Below, piece by piece: positions 24,165 to 32,074 of a stretch of DNA of 64,000 nt (within the stretch, counting starts at the first letter, position 1; each line of letters starts with the position of its first letter). This stretch comes from RGIG1681 sp964646345. GTDB lineage: Bacteria; Bacillota; Clostridia; Christensenellales; UBA1242. The stretch spans positions 124,001-188,000 of the forward strand of contig CAZYDU010000002.1 of NCBI GenBank assembly GCA_964646345.1. The letters are read 5' to 3'. The translations under genes and the position numbers were made by a program. The notes beneath the pieces were generated by a model. That model saw only the letters and a program-made list of their open reading frames with translations. It made no database searches and was not told where the DNA came from.

Positions 24165-25925
24165 TTATTCAACTGTAACACTTTTTGCTAGGTTTCTTGG
24201 TTTGTCCGGATTAATCCCCTTAGACACACTAACCTTGTATGCCAAATATTGCATTGGAATAATTGCAAGGATTGAAGCCGTTAATTCATTGTCATCATCT
24301 ATATAAATAACATCTTTATCATTATCTTGTTTTATATTTGTAATTAAAATTTTTCTTGCTCCCCTAGACATAGCTTCATTTGCAGCATTAATGGATTTAG
24401 AACAAATATCACTTTGTGTGCAGAATACAAACAAAGGCGTACCTTCTTCAACCAAAGCCAAGAATCCATGTTTAAGTTCACCTGAAGAATAATTTGTTGC
24501 ATTGATATAGCTAACTTCTTTTAGTTTCAATGATGATTCCATTGCCGTGATATAATCCAAATCCTTACCAATGAAGATTGGGGTTGTCTCATCTTTGATA
24601 TCCTTAGCAATTTTTTCAACTTTTTTCATATCAAAACTCAATGCTTTTTTTGAAATCTTCAAAATATCGCCATAAAAATCAATATTACTGCCATTTAAAT
24701 TTCTCAAATATGACGAGAACATATAAAGAGCAGAAAGTTGACATACGTAAGCCTTTGTTGATGCCACGGCAATTTCAGGTCCTGCACAAACTGGCAAAAT
24801 ATAGTCAGCTCTTTTAGCTAAGCTCGAATAAAGCACATTTGTAAGTGCTATAGTTGTTGCTCCCCCGTCCTTTGCAATTTTATTAGCCATTAATGTGTCA
24901 GCGGTTTCTCCACTTTGACTAACCAAAATAAATAACATCTTTTTATTTGCAAAAATTGGTTTTGAATAAATAAATTCACTAGCAATTTCAGCGGAAGCTT
25001 TGATATTTAGTTGTTTTCTAAAATAATTTGCACCAAAGAGTGCCGCATGATAAGCTGTACCGCAACCGACAAACACAACTTCGTTGAATTTTGACATGAA
25101 ATTCTTAGTGAAATTATCTAAAACTCGATGTTCCTTGTAAAATTTAACTTGTCTTTCCAAAACTTCAGTTTCTTCATAGATTTCTTTAAGCATGAAATGC
25201 TCATAGCCATTATTTGAAAAGTTTTCAAAACTATCATCAAGTTTAACTTTTGCTTTTGTAATCTTCTTATCGCCTGCAAAAAACTCAATACAACCATCTA
25301 CGATATGTGCAAAATCATTATCAAAAAATTCATAATACTCATTTGCAACACCAACAAAACAAATAGGGTCTGATGCAATCAAGAAATTACCATCAAACTC
25401 TGCAACATAAAGTGGACTCTTGTTTTTTGCTAAAAACAATTCATTAGGTTTGTTTTTATTAATAGCAACGATTGAGTAACTTCCACGCAAAAGCCCAAAA
25501 ACATTGATAAAATCAGTCATTGATTGAGCTTGTTTTTCTTCTAAAAGTTCCGCAACAACAGCTGTGTCAGTATCACTTTTAATTGGTTTTAGATTTTGCT
25601 TTAATTCTAAATAATTTTCAATAATTCCGTTATGCACAAGTGTCCACATACCTTTATTTGAACTATGTGGGTGTGCATTTTTAGTTGTAGGTTTCCCGTG
25701 AGTAGCCCACCTAGTATGAGCAATCGCACATTCAGTTTCCAAAGTATCAGGAACTGCTTTTTCAAGATTTGCAATACAACCAACTTCCTTAAAACAATCA
25801 ACCTTACCATTTTCCATAACAGCAATACCAGCTGAATCGTAACCACGATACTCTAATTTCTTTAATTTTCCAATAATTTCTTTTGCTTTTGTTTTTTTAC
25901 CTAAATAACCAACAATTCCGCACAT
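24165..25925 (-). CDS. glmS: Glutamine-fructose-6-phosphate aminotransferase (isomerizing)
   Basis: GlmS makes glucosamine-6-phosphate from fructose-6-phosphate and glutamine, the first step to UDP-GlcNAc and peptidoglycan. Cys2 in MCGIVGYLG is the glutaminase nucleophile; YRGYDSAGIAV, HTRWATHG and HNGIIENY complete that domain. The isomerase half has SQSGETADTLMA, AVASTKAYVCQ, SSGELKHG and the usual ending NLAKSVTVE. At 586 residues it is about 20 shorter than average. AGGAG lies before the ATG. There is no room for a glmS ribozyme: the GlmU-type gene ends only 20 bases upstream, so the two form an operon. Confidence 0.97.
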   Translation of the reverse strand: MCGIVGYLGKKTKAKEIIGKLKKLEYRGYDSAGIAVMENGKVDCFKEVGCIANLEKAVPDTLETECAIAHTRWATHGKPTTKNAHPHSSNKGMWTLVHNGIIENYLELKQNLKPIKSDTDTAVVAELLEEKQAQSMTDFINVFGLLRGSYSIVAINKNKPNELFLAKNKSPLYVAEFDGNFLIASDPICFVGVANEYYEFFDNDFAHIVDGCIEFFAGDKKITKAKVKLDDSFENFSNNGYEHFMLKEIYEETEVLERQVKFYKEHRVLDNFTKNFMSKFNEVVFVGCGTAYHAALFGANYFRKQLNIKASAEIASEFIYSKPIFANKKMLFILVSQSGETADTLMANKIAKDGGATTIALTNVLYSSLAKRADYILPVCAGPEIAVASTKAYVCQLSALYMFSSYLRNLNGSNIDFYGDILKISKKALSFDMKKVEKIAKDIKDETTPIFIGKDLDYITAMESSLKLKEVSYINATNYSSGELKHGFLALVEEGTPLFVFCTQSDICSKSINAANEAMSRGARKILITNIKQDNDKDVIYIDDDNELTASILAIIPMQYLAYKVSVSKGINPDKPRNLAKSVTVE

Positions 25926-25945
25926 AATAACTCCTATTTCCTACT

Positions 25946-26557
25946 TTATTTATTATTCCAATAATTGTGAGCCCTATTATTTTTAATAGTCTCTCTACAT
26001 CTTCCAATGACAAAATCATCTTTTTGCGTGTTTATTGTTAATGTTGTGCCAGCACAAATAAAACTCCCTTCTTGAATCGTTACAGGAGCAATAATATTGC
26101 AATTACTGCCAATAAAACAATTATCTTCAACAACTGTTTTATTTTTATTTTTGCCGTCATAATTGACAAAAATAGCACCACAACCAATATTACAATTCTT
26201 ACCAATATCAGCATCGCCAGCATAAGCTAAATGAGCCATTTTTGTGTTATCCCCAAGCTTAGAATTTTTGATTTCCACAAAATTTCCAATCCTGCAATTA
26301 TCGCCAATCACTGCATTTTGTCTCAAATGAGCAAAAGGTCCAATATTAACATCATTTCCAACCATACTTTCTTCAATAAAACTACTTTTAATTACACAAT
26401 TTTCGCCAATTAGCGAATTTTCAATAGTTGTATTTGGATAAATGATTGTCCCCTTGCCAATTTTTGAATTTCCTAAAATATAAACATTTGGGTATATTTT
26501 CACATTTTCTGAGATTTCAACATTATCATCAATAAAACCCAATTTATCATTATTCAT
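25946..26557 (-). CDS. Stand-alone GlmU C-terminal acetyltransferase-type left-handed beta-helix protein
   Basis: The 203-residue protein is a hexapeptide-repeat beta helix equal to the acetyltransferase half of GlmU: VNIGPFAHLRQNAVIGDNC, GNFVEIKNSKLGDN, MAHLAYAGDADIGKNCNIGC, FVNYDGKNKNKT and FIGSNCNIIAPV. These include the residues that in GlmU bind glucosamine-1-phosphate and acetyl-CoA. The N-terminal uridylyltransferase domain is absent. It sits directly upstream of glmS, so acetylation of glucosamine-1-phosphate is the likely job, with the uridylyl step encoded elsewhere. The ATG at 26555-26557 has GGAG upstream; a TTG four codons before overlaps that site. Confidence 0.85.
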   Translation of the reverse strand: MNNDKLGFIDDNVEISENVKIYPNVYILGNSKIGKGTIIYPNTTIENSLIGENCVIKSSFIEESMVGNDVNIGPFAHLRQNAVIGDNCRIGNFVEIKNSKLGDNTKMAHLAYAGDADIGKNCNIGCGAIFVNYDGKNKNKTVVEDNCFIGSNCNIIAPVTIQEGSFICAGTTLTINTQKDDFVIGRCRETIKNNRAHNYWNNK

Positions 26558-26578
26558 ATAATTCTCCAACTGGTTATT

Positions 26579-26607
26579 ATTATATTCATAAGATAATTTT
26601 AAGTCAA
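26579..26607 (-). promoter_or_regulatory. Promoter of the glmU-C/glmS operon
   Basis: Minus strand: TTGACT (26602-26607), 17-nt spacer, TATAAT (26579-26584), 21 bases before the ATG. Confidence 0.8.
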
Positions 26608-26649
26608 TTAAAACACCAATCGATAACTTAAAATCACTTTAGTTTTGCA

Positions 26650-26682
26650 ATAAAAAAGAGCTTGATATACATCAAACTCACA
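26650..26682 (-). terminator. Terminator of spo0A
   Basis: On the minus strand GAGTTTGAT pairs with ATCAAGCTC (one mismatch) around GTAT, followed by TTTTTTATT. Confidence 0.75.
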
Positions 26683-26685
26683 TTG

Positions 26686-27435
26686 TTAAACTTCCAAAAG
26701 CATTTTATCAGCAACAAGTGCAATAAATTCGCCATTTGTAGGTTTTTCATTATTAGAATAAACAGTTAGCCCGAATACGCTGTTTATATTTTCTATTTTT
26801 CCCCTATTCCAAGCAACTTCAATAGCATGTCTAATCGCTCTTTCAACCTTAGATGCAGATGTATCGAATTTTTCAGCAATAGAAGGATAAAGTTTTTTTG
26901 TAATCGAATTAATAATATCTGGATTTTCCATAGATAGCTTTATGGCTTCTCGTAAAAATTGATAACCTTTTATATGTGCAGGAATACCAACCGTAATAAA
27001 TATATTAGTTATTTTTTCTTCAATTTCTTTGTCTAGTCCTAATTTTTTACCAGCTATATCTTCTTCAGCAAAAATATCAGATACTCTCTTTGCCAGCACA
27101 TCGAAACTTAATGGCTTAAGCAAAAAATAACTTGTACCCAAACTTGTGGCTTTTCTAATAAATATATCACTAGCAAGAGCAGAAATAACAATAATTTTCA
27201 TATTTTTATTGATTTCCTTTGCCGTTTCAATAACTTCAAAACCGTCAATTTCAGGCAAAACCAAATCGACAATCAAAAGGTCAAAATTTTCTTGTTTTAA
27301 TTTATTAACCGCATCTTTCCCATTTGCAGTCATTAGCACTTCAAATAAATTTTCATCGTTGGTAAGTTTTTCATAAATTTTCTGTGATTCGTCAGCATTT
27401 TCATTCGCAAGTAAAATTTTTTTGCTAATTTTCAT
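26686..27435 (-). CDS. spo0A: Sporulation transcription factor Spo0A-like response regulator
   Basis: Spo0A is the phosphorelay-controlled master switch for endospore formation. The receiver domain has the phosphorylation site VDLVLPEIDG (Asp57), VISA and LLKPLSF (Lys); the C-terminal Spo0A effector domain has GIPAHIKGYQFLREAI, KLYPSIAEKFDTSASKVERAIRHAIEVAW and KPTNGEFIALVADKM. The acidic pair that binds Mg at the start of the receiver (usually Asp-Asp) is Asn11-Glu12 here, an unusual change. GGAAG precedes the ATG. A TTTGTCAAA 0A-box-like site is about 135 bases upstream, consistent with autoregulation. Confidence 0.93.
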   Translation of the reverse strand: MKISKKILLANENADESQKIYEKLTNDENLFEVLMTANGKDAVNKLKQENFDLLIVDLVLPEIDGFEVIETAKEINKNMKIIVISALASDIFIRKATSLGTSYFLLKPLSFDVLAKRVSDIFAEEDIAGKKLGLDKEIEEKITNIFITVGIPAHIKGYQFLREAIKLSMENPDIINSITKKLYPSIAEKFDTSASKVERAIRHAIEVAWNRGKIENINSVFGLTVYSNNEKPTNGEFIALVADKMLLEV

Positions 27436-27569
27436 AAAAACTTCCTTAAATTATATTTTTTGATTTTTTTCGAGCAAATAAATTTTAGCACAAAAGCAAG
27501 AATTATATCAAAAATAAGCATATATAATTTAGTGAAGTTTTTGTTGATTTAATTATAAATCTGTCGCAA

Positions 27570-27578
27570 TTTGTCAAA
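27570..27578. promoter_or_regulatory. Possible 0A box upstream of spo0A
   Basis: TTTGTCAAA fits the 0A-box consensus TTTGTCRAA. The motif is short, so chance occurrence in this AT-rich DNA is possible. Confidence 0.35.
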
Positions 27579-27586
27579 TAAAAATT

Positions 27587-27618
27587 CTATACATGATTTG
27601 TATAGAATTTTTGTCTAA
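27587..27618 (-). terminator. Terminator of the GNAT gene
   Basis: AAAAATTCTATACA pairs perfectly with TGTATAGAATTTTT around a short loop. Confidence 0.9.
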
Positions 27619-27649
27619 TTATTTAGTTTATAAAATAAACTCAACAAGC

Positions 27650-28522
27650 TTAGTTTTTATGGAAATTATTAATAGTTTTTATACTTGCTCTGCACTCTTT
27701 GCACATAGAAGGTCTAAAATAACCTTTTTCCTTAAAGAACTTTTGTTCCGATGCTGACCAAATCCATTCTTTTCCGCACTTTTTGCATGTTAAGGTCTTA
27801 TCTTCAAAAGTGTTTGCTCGTCTTTCTTTTTCAGCAAGCCATTCAAGATGTTTCTTTTCTTTCATTTCCAAGTATTCTTGATGTTTTCTCTCCTTTATTT
27901 CCAAATACTCTTGATGTTTTCTTTCTTTCATCTCAATGTATTCTTGTTTCCTTCTTTGGCTCTCAAGCTTTAACATTTCTTGATGTTCAATGGCAAGTCT
28001 TTCTTGTTCTTCTTTTTCTTTTTTAATTTTAACATTTTCAAGTTCCAAAAGCTCAGCCATAGTGTATTCATCATCGTTTTTCTTGTTTTTTGCAATCTTT
28101 AATTCCATTGGAACATACTTAATTCCATTGATTTCCAAAACATTATCCGTAGCCTTAAATCCCATGTATTTATAAGCATTCACAGCATTTGGAGATGCAT
28201 GAACAGTTAACTCATCAAACTCAAAATTATCCAAAACTGTTTCCAAAAGTTTTTTACCAAAACTATGTCTTTGAAACATTTTAGCAACAAAGAAAAGTGA
28301 TATATGTTTGCTTGCCTTATCAACCCCAATCACACCAATCAAAACATCTTCAATATAATAGCCAAAAATATCCAACTTATTTAAGGTTTCATCATTCTCA
28401 ACGAACCTATAAAACTCAAGTCTACCTTCTTCACTATATTCAGGTGCAATAAACTCATTGAATGTATCTTTTATTAAAGTTTTCACATTGTTATATTCAT
28501 TACTAGTAATTTTCTTAATCAT
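27650..28522 (-). CDS. GNAT acetyltransferase fused to charged repeats and a zinc-ribbon
   Basis: Residues 1-135 resemble a GNAT N-acetyltransferase (GYYIEDVLIGVIGV; MFQRHSFGKKLLETVL is the acetyl-CoA loop region; YKYMGFKATDN at the end). Residues about 150-240 are a charged helix with an 11-residue repeat of the form EYLEMKERKHQ, present about four times. Residues about 245-285 form a zinc ribbon (LTCKKCGKEWIWSASEQKFF, MCKECR) like the zf-trcl type. The acceptor is unknown. The repeat is probably a single long alpha helix that spaces the enzyme from the zinc-binding domain. GGAG precedes the ATG. Confidence 0.78.
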   Translation of the reverse strand: MIKKITSNEYNNVKTLIKDTFNEFIAPEYSEEGRLEFYRFVENDETLNKLDIFGYYIEDVLIGVIGVDKASKHISLFFVAKMFQRHSFGKKLLETVLDNFEFDELTVHASPNAVNAYKYMGFKATDNVLEINGIKYVPMELKIAKNKKNDDEYTMAELLELENVKIKKEKEEQERLAIEHQEMLKLESQRRKQEYIEMKERKHQEYLEIKERKHQEYLEMKEKKHLEWLAEKERRANTFEDKTLTCKKCGKEWIWSASEQKFFKEKGYFRPSMCKECRASIKTINNFHKN

Positions 28523-28578
28523 ATAATCTCGCTCCTAGTGTTAATTATAGCATATAAAACCATGATTGAAAAGAAAAT

Positions 28579-28812
28579 TTACAAATAAAATTTCGTTTGA
28601 ATATCTGTTTCACCGAAATCTATCAATAATCCCAACGGAATATTAAAAAAGTTAGCTAATTTTATTAGTGATGAAAACTTGAAATCAAACTCCCCATTTA
28701 AAATTTTTGTTAATTCTATTTTAGATATTCCAACAAGTTCGCAAAATTGTTTTTGTGACAAATGACTATCTTCCAAATATTTTTGAATTTTTTCATAATA
28801 AATCTTTATCAT
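28579..28812 (-). CDS. Small XRE regulator of a divergent pair, predicted leaderless
   Basis: A 77-residue helix-turn-helix protein (LSQKQFCELVGISKIELTKILNGE), with NFFNIPLGLLIDFG after it. The start at MIKIYYEKIQ is chosen since a TATAAT lies 7 nt before that ATG and no ribosome-binding site is present for this or earlier Met codons. It is divergent from another XRE gene 69 bases away, a layout like cI/cro-type switches, but no phage genes are nearby. Confidence 0.75.
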   Translation of the reverse strand: MIKIYYEKIQKYLEDSHLSQKQFCELVGISKIELTKILNGEFDFKFSSLIKLANFFNIPLGLLIDFGETDIQTKFYL

Positions 28813-28819
28813 ATTTATC

Positions 28820-28848
28820 ATTATATTCATACAAAACGCAGAATGCAA
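28820..28848 (-). promoter_or_regulatory. Promoter of the minus-strand XRE gene
   Basis: TTGCAT (28843-28848), 17-nt spacer, TATAAT (28820-28825), then 7 nt to the ATG. Confidence 0.65.
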
Positions 28849-28869
28849 CTTTAATTCGGCATATAAGCA

Positions 28870-28875
28870 TATAAT
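28870..28875 (+). promoter_or_regulatory. -10 element of the plus-strand XRE gene
   Basis: TATAAT lies 6 nt before the ATG at 28882; the -35 region is poor. There is no Shine-Dalgarno sequence. Confidence 0.55.
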
Positions 28876-28881
28876 TTTTGT

Positions 28882-29088
28882 ATGGAATTAAAATTTTGTG
28901 AAAGATTAAATGAATTAATGGAAGATAAAAATCTTTCAAGCTTAGCTTTATCTAAAATATTAAATATAAATGACAGCACAATTTTAAGATGGCGAAAAGG
29001 ATTAATGAATCCAACCATTGATAAACTTAATATCCTTTGTGACTATTTTGGTGTAACCGCTGATTATTTATTAGGTCGAGAAGATTAG
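28882..29088 (+). CDS. Small XRE-family regulator, divergent partner
   Basis: A 68-residue Cro/CI-type DNA-binding protein: CERLNELMEDKNLSSLALSKILNI is the first helix pair, DSTILRWRKG the recognition helix, and FGVTADYLLGRED the typical ending of Bacillota XRE regulators. Predicted leaderless like its divergent partner. Both presumably bind the shared 69-base region and regulate each other, which is an inference from layout. Confidence 0.87.
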   Translation: MELKFCERLNELMEDKNLSSLALSKILNINDSTILRWRKGLMNPTIDKLNILCDYFGVTADYLLGRED

Positions 29089-29117
29089 CACTTTTATCTT
29101 TTTGACCTTTTTTCATA

Positions 29118-29233
29118 TGTCATTTCGAGCGGAGTCGAGAAATCCCCTTTCTCGAAGACATGTCACTTTTTCACACGGACACCCCATGGGGATCTCTCCA
29201 CGCAGTCACTTCGTTCCTTTGGTCGAGATGACA
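29118..29233. repeat. TGTCATTTCGA-ended interspersed repeat, full copy
   Basis: Terminal TGTCATTTCGA and TCGAGATGACA with internal GAGAAATCCCC and GGGGATCTCTCC segments; the same family as 13618-13722, but only the termini and short internal blocks are shared. Confidence 0.75.
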
Positions 29234-29242
29234 ATAAAACCA

Positions 29243-29342
29243 CAGTGTCATTTCGAGCGGAGCAAAGCGTAGTCGAGAAATCCCCCGGCTCCCAGTGTCA
29301 TTTCGACTGTAGCGTAGCGAAATGGAGAAATTCCCCCGGCTA
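29243..29342. repeat. Two tandem 50-base partial copies of the same repeat
   Basis: Copies at 29243-29292 and 29293-29342 both begin CAGTGTCATTTCGA and end with CCCCCGGCT. Together with the previous copy they fill the 300 bases between the XRE gene and the valS terminator; no gene is supported there. Confidence 0.75.
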
Positions 29343-29370
29343 GAAAACGAACAACATTTTTATAACAACA

Positions 29371-29400
29371 AAAAAGAGTATCATGCGATACTCTTTTTAT
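29371..29400 (-). terminator. Terminator of valS
   Basis: AAAAAGAGTATC pairs with GATACTCTTTTT around ATGC. Perfect stem, T-run on both strands. Confidence 0.92.
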
Positions 29401-29401
29401 T

Positions 29402-32011
29402 TTATAAATTTTCAAGTCTTGCATTCAATGCTTCAAGCAATTCATTATTTTTAGCAAGCTTTTCCTTTTCTGTTTTTACTAAAGTTTCTGGTGCTTTTGC
29501 AACGAAGCTAGGATTGTTAAGCATTTTATTGCTTCTATCAATTTCAAACTTAATTTTTTCAATGTCTTTTTTTAGCATTTCAATTTGTGTTTGTTTGTCT
29601 ATTACATCTTCAATCAAAACAAATTCGCCAACTGCCGTTACCAACACATTGCCTTTATCATTTCCATCAAGTTTTAAAACAACATTCGCAAGCTTTTCAA
29701 TAACTGCTCTATTTTCTTCAACAAATTTGCTTGTTTTTACCGCAAACTCAACTTTATCTGAAGACTTTTTATTGTTTTCAAGCTTAAATTTTCTAAGCGA
29801 AGTTATAAGTTCAACAAGTTCTTCTGTTAATTCAGCCTGCTTTTTCAAGTTCTTAAATTTAGAAAAATCTGCAATTTCATCAATCATTACACTTTCTTTT
29901 TTATTCAAAAACTCAAGTCTTTGGTAAATATATTCAGTAACATAAGGAATAAATGGGTGCAATAGTCTCAAAATCTGACCAAATGAATAACTCAAGACAC
30001 TAACCATTTTTTGTTTTTCTTCTCCACCAGCAAAAATAGATGGTTTAGAAAGTTCAACAATCCAGTCACAGAATGTATCAAGCGTGAATGATACAATATT
30101 TGTAAGTGCTACACCAACATCGAATTTATCAAGATTTTTCTTAACTGTCTCGGTAATTTCGTAAGTTTTATACATTATCCATTTCTGAACATTATTAAGC
30201 TCAAAACTATTAACATCTAAAAGCTCAACATTTTCTTCATGCATAGCAATAAATTTGCTGGCATTCCAAATCTTATTTATAAAAGTTCTAGCATCATCAA
30301 TTTTATTATCACTAAATCTTGTATCCATACCCATTGACATATCTTTAACAAGAGCAAGTCTAAGAGTATCAGCACCATATTTTGCTTTAATATCAAGTGG
30401 GTCAATACCATTTCCAAGCGATTTAGACATTTTTCTCCCTTGACTATCACGAACCAAGCCGTGAATTAAACAATTCTTGAACGGAACATCATTATTCCCT
30501 TCAATGCCCATGTAAACCATTTTAGTTACCCATTGAGTTAAAATATCAAAACCTGTAACTAAAACATCTGTTGGATAGAAATAATCTAAATCCACACTCT
30601 TTTCAGGCCAACCAAGAGTTGTAAGTGGCCAAAGAGCTGACGAGAACCAAGTGTCAAGTACATCAGGGTCTTGTTCAACTAAACTTGAACCACATTTATC
30701 ACAAACTTTAACACTAGTTTTTGAAGCCATAACATTACCGCAGTCCTTGCAGTAATAAATAGGTATTCTATGCCCCGTCCAAAGCTGACGAGAAATACAC
30801 CAGTCACGAATATTACGAAGCCAATGGAAATAGTTTTTCTCAAAACGTTTTGGATAAATTTTAAGCGAACCATCTTCAACACATTTAATTGCTGGTTTAA
30901 CAAGTTCACTCATTTTAACAAACCATTGTTCCGTAACCATTGGTTCAATAGCTGTACCACAACGATAACAATGACTAACTGAGTGTGTATAAGGTTCAAC
31001 CTTAACCAAAAGCCCTGCTTTTTTTAAACCTTCAACAGTTGCTTTTCTTGCTTCTTTAAGCCCTAAACCCCTGATATTTTCAGGTGCTATGTCTGATATA
31101 ATACCTTCTTTTGTTATAACTTCCAACACTTCTAAGTTATGTCTCTTTCCAACTTCATAGTCGTTAGGGTCATGAGCTGGAGTGATTTTAACCATACCAG
31201 TACCAAACTCTTTTTCAACATAATTATCAGCAATAATTGGTATCTCACGATTAACTAGTGGAACTAAAACTTTCTTACCTACTATTGATTTATATCTTTC
31301 ATCATCTGGATTAACCGCAACAGCAGTATCGCCAAAAAGTGTTTCAGGTCTTGTTGTTGCAACTGTTATTGCCCCTGAACCATCTGCAAATGGATAATTG
31401 ATATGCCACATAAAGCCTGCATCGTCTGAATATTCAATTTCATCATCTGAAATAACCGACTTACAATGAACACACCAATTCGTTTCCCTAGCACCACGAT
31501 AGATGTAACCTTTTTGATAAAGCCTAATAAATGCTTCTAATACTGCATTTGTACTTTTTTCGTCCATAGTGAAACGATATCTTTCCCAGTCAGCTGAAAA
31601 ACCCATTTTCCTGAACTGATTTATAATTTCGCCACCATATTTATCATACCAAGCCCAAGCTTCTTTATCAAACTCAGTTCTGCCAATCATTTCTTTTGTT
31701 TTGCCTTCACTAGCAAGTTTTTCAACAATTTTATGTTCTGTTGCAATGGCAGCATGGTCTGTTCCCGGAAGCCATAACGCTTCAAAACCACACATTCTTT
31801 TATATCTAATCAATATATCTTGCAATGTCATATCAAGTGCATGACCAATATGAGCTTTGCTAGTAACGTTTGGTGGTGGCATAACGATTGTAAAAGGTTT
31901 TTTATCTTTATTTACTTTTGCTCTAAAATAACCTTTTTCTTCCCAAACTTTATAAATTTCATCTTCAAATTCTTGAGGATTGTAACTACCTTGTTTATTC
32001 ATTAAATTCAT
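29402..32011 (-). CDS. valS: Valyl-tRNA synthetase
   Basis: Charges tRNA-Val. Class Ia signatures: PPPNVTSKAHIGHAL (HIGH) at about 48-62 and KMSKSLGNGIDP (KMSKS) at about 525; the editing domain has TTRPETLFGDTAVAVNP and PAHDPNDYEVG. The segment before HIGH is TSKA rather than the usual TGxL. A zinc-finger-like CKDCGNVM...CDKCGSS pair is in the insertion. The C-terminal coiled-coil arm (about 805-869) is present. AGGTAGGG precedes the ATG. No T-box is seen in the 63 bases between galE and valS. Confidence 0.97.
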   Translation of the reverse strand: MNLMNKQGSYNPQEFEDEIYKVWEEKGYFRAKVNKDKKPFTIVMPPPNVTSKAHIGHALDMTLQDILIRYKRMCGFEALWLPGTDHAAIATEHKIVEKLASEGKTKEMIGRTEFDKEAWAWYDKYGGEIINQFRKMGFSADWERYRFTMDEKSTNAVLEAFIRLYQKGYIYRGARETNWCVHCKSVISDDEIEYSDDAGFMWHINYPFADGSGAITVATTRPETLFGDTAVAVNPDDERYKSIVGKKVLVPLVNREIPIIADNYVEKEFGTGMVKITPAHDPNDYEVGKRHNLEVLEVITKEGIISDIAPENIRGLGLKEARKATVEGLKKAGLLVKVEPYTHSVSHCYRCGTAIEPMVTEQWFVKMSELVKPAIKCVEDGSLKIYPKRFEKNYFHWLRNIRDWCISRQLWTGHRIPIYYCKDCGNVMASKTSVKVCDKCGSSLVEQDPDVLDTWFSSALWPLTTLGWPEKSVDLDYFYPTDVLVTGFDILTQWVTKMVYMGIEGNNDVPFKNCLIHGLVRDSQGRKMSKSLGNGIDPLDIKAKYGADTLRLALVKDMSMGMDTRFSDNKIDDARTFINKIWNASKFIAMHEENVELLDVNSFELNNVQKWIMYKTYEITETVKKNLDKFDVGVALTNIVSFTLDTFCDWIVELSKPSIFAGGEEKQKMVSVLSYSFGQILRLLHPFIPYVTEYIYQRLEFLNKKESVMIDEIADFSKFKNLKKQAELTEELVELITSLRKFKLENNKKSSDKVEFAVKTSKFVEENRAVIEKLANVVLKLDGNDKGNVLVTAVGEFVLIEDVIDKQTQIEMLKKDIEKIKFEIDRSNKMLNNPSFVAKAPETLVKTEKEKLAKNNELLEALNARLENL

Positions 32012-32074
32012 ACTTTTCCCTACCTTAAAAACATAGTTATAATACTCTTTTTGAATTGTTTTTTCAATAGTTAT

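Noticed and set aside
25926..25945. glmS ribozyme
   Set aside because: Only 20 bases separate glmS from the upstream gene, so there is no room for the ribozyme.
29118..29342. Possible CRISPR array
   Set aside because: Repeat units are directly adjacent or form one palindrome; there are no evenly spaced unique spacers and no cas genes.
29322..29927. 201-codon plus-strand frame across the valS end
   Set aside because: It starts in the repeat and runs antisense to valS; hydrophobic Ser/Phe-rich translation is a shadow of the coding strand.
32012..32074. T-box for valS
   Set aside because: The gap to galE is only 63 bases, too short for a T-box leader, and no T-box sequence is visible.
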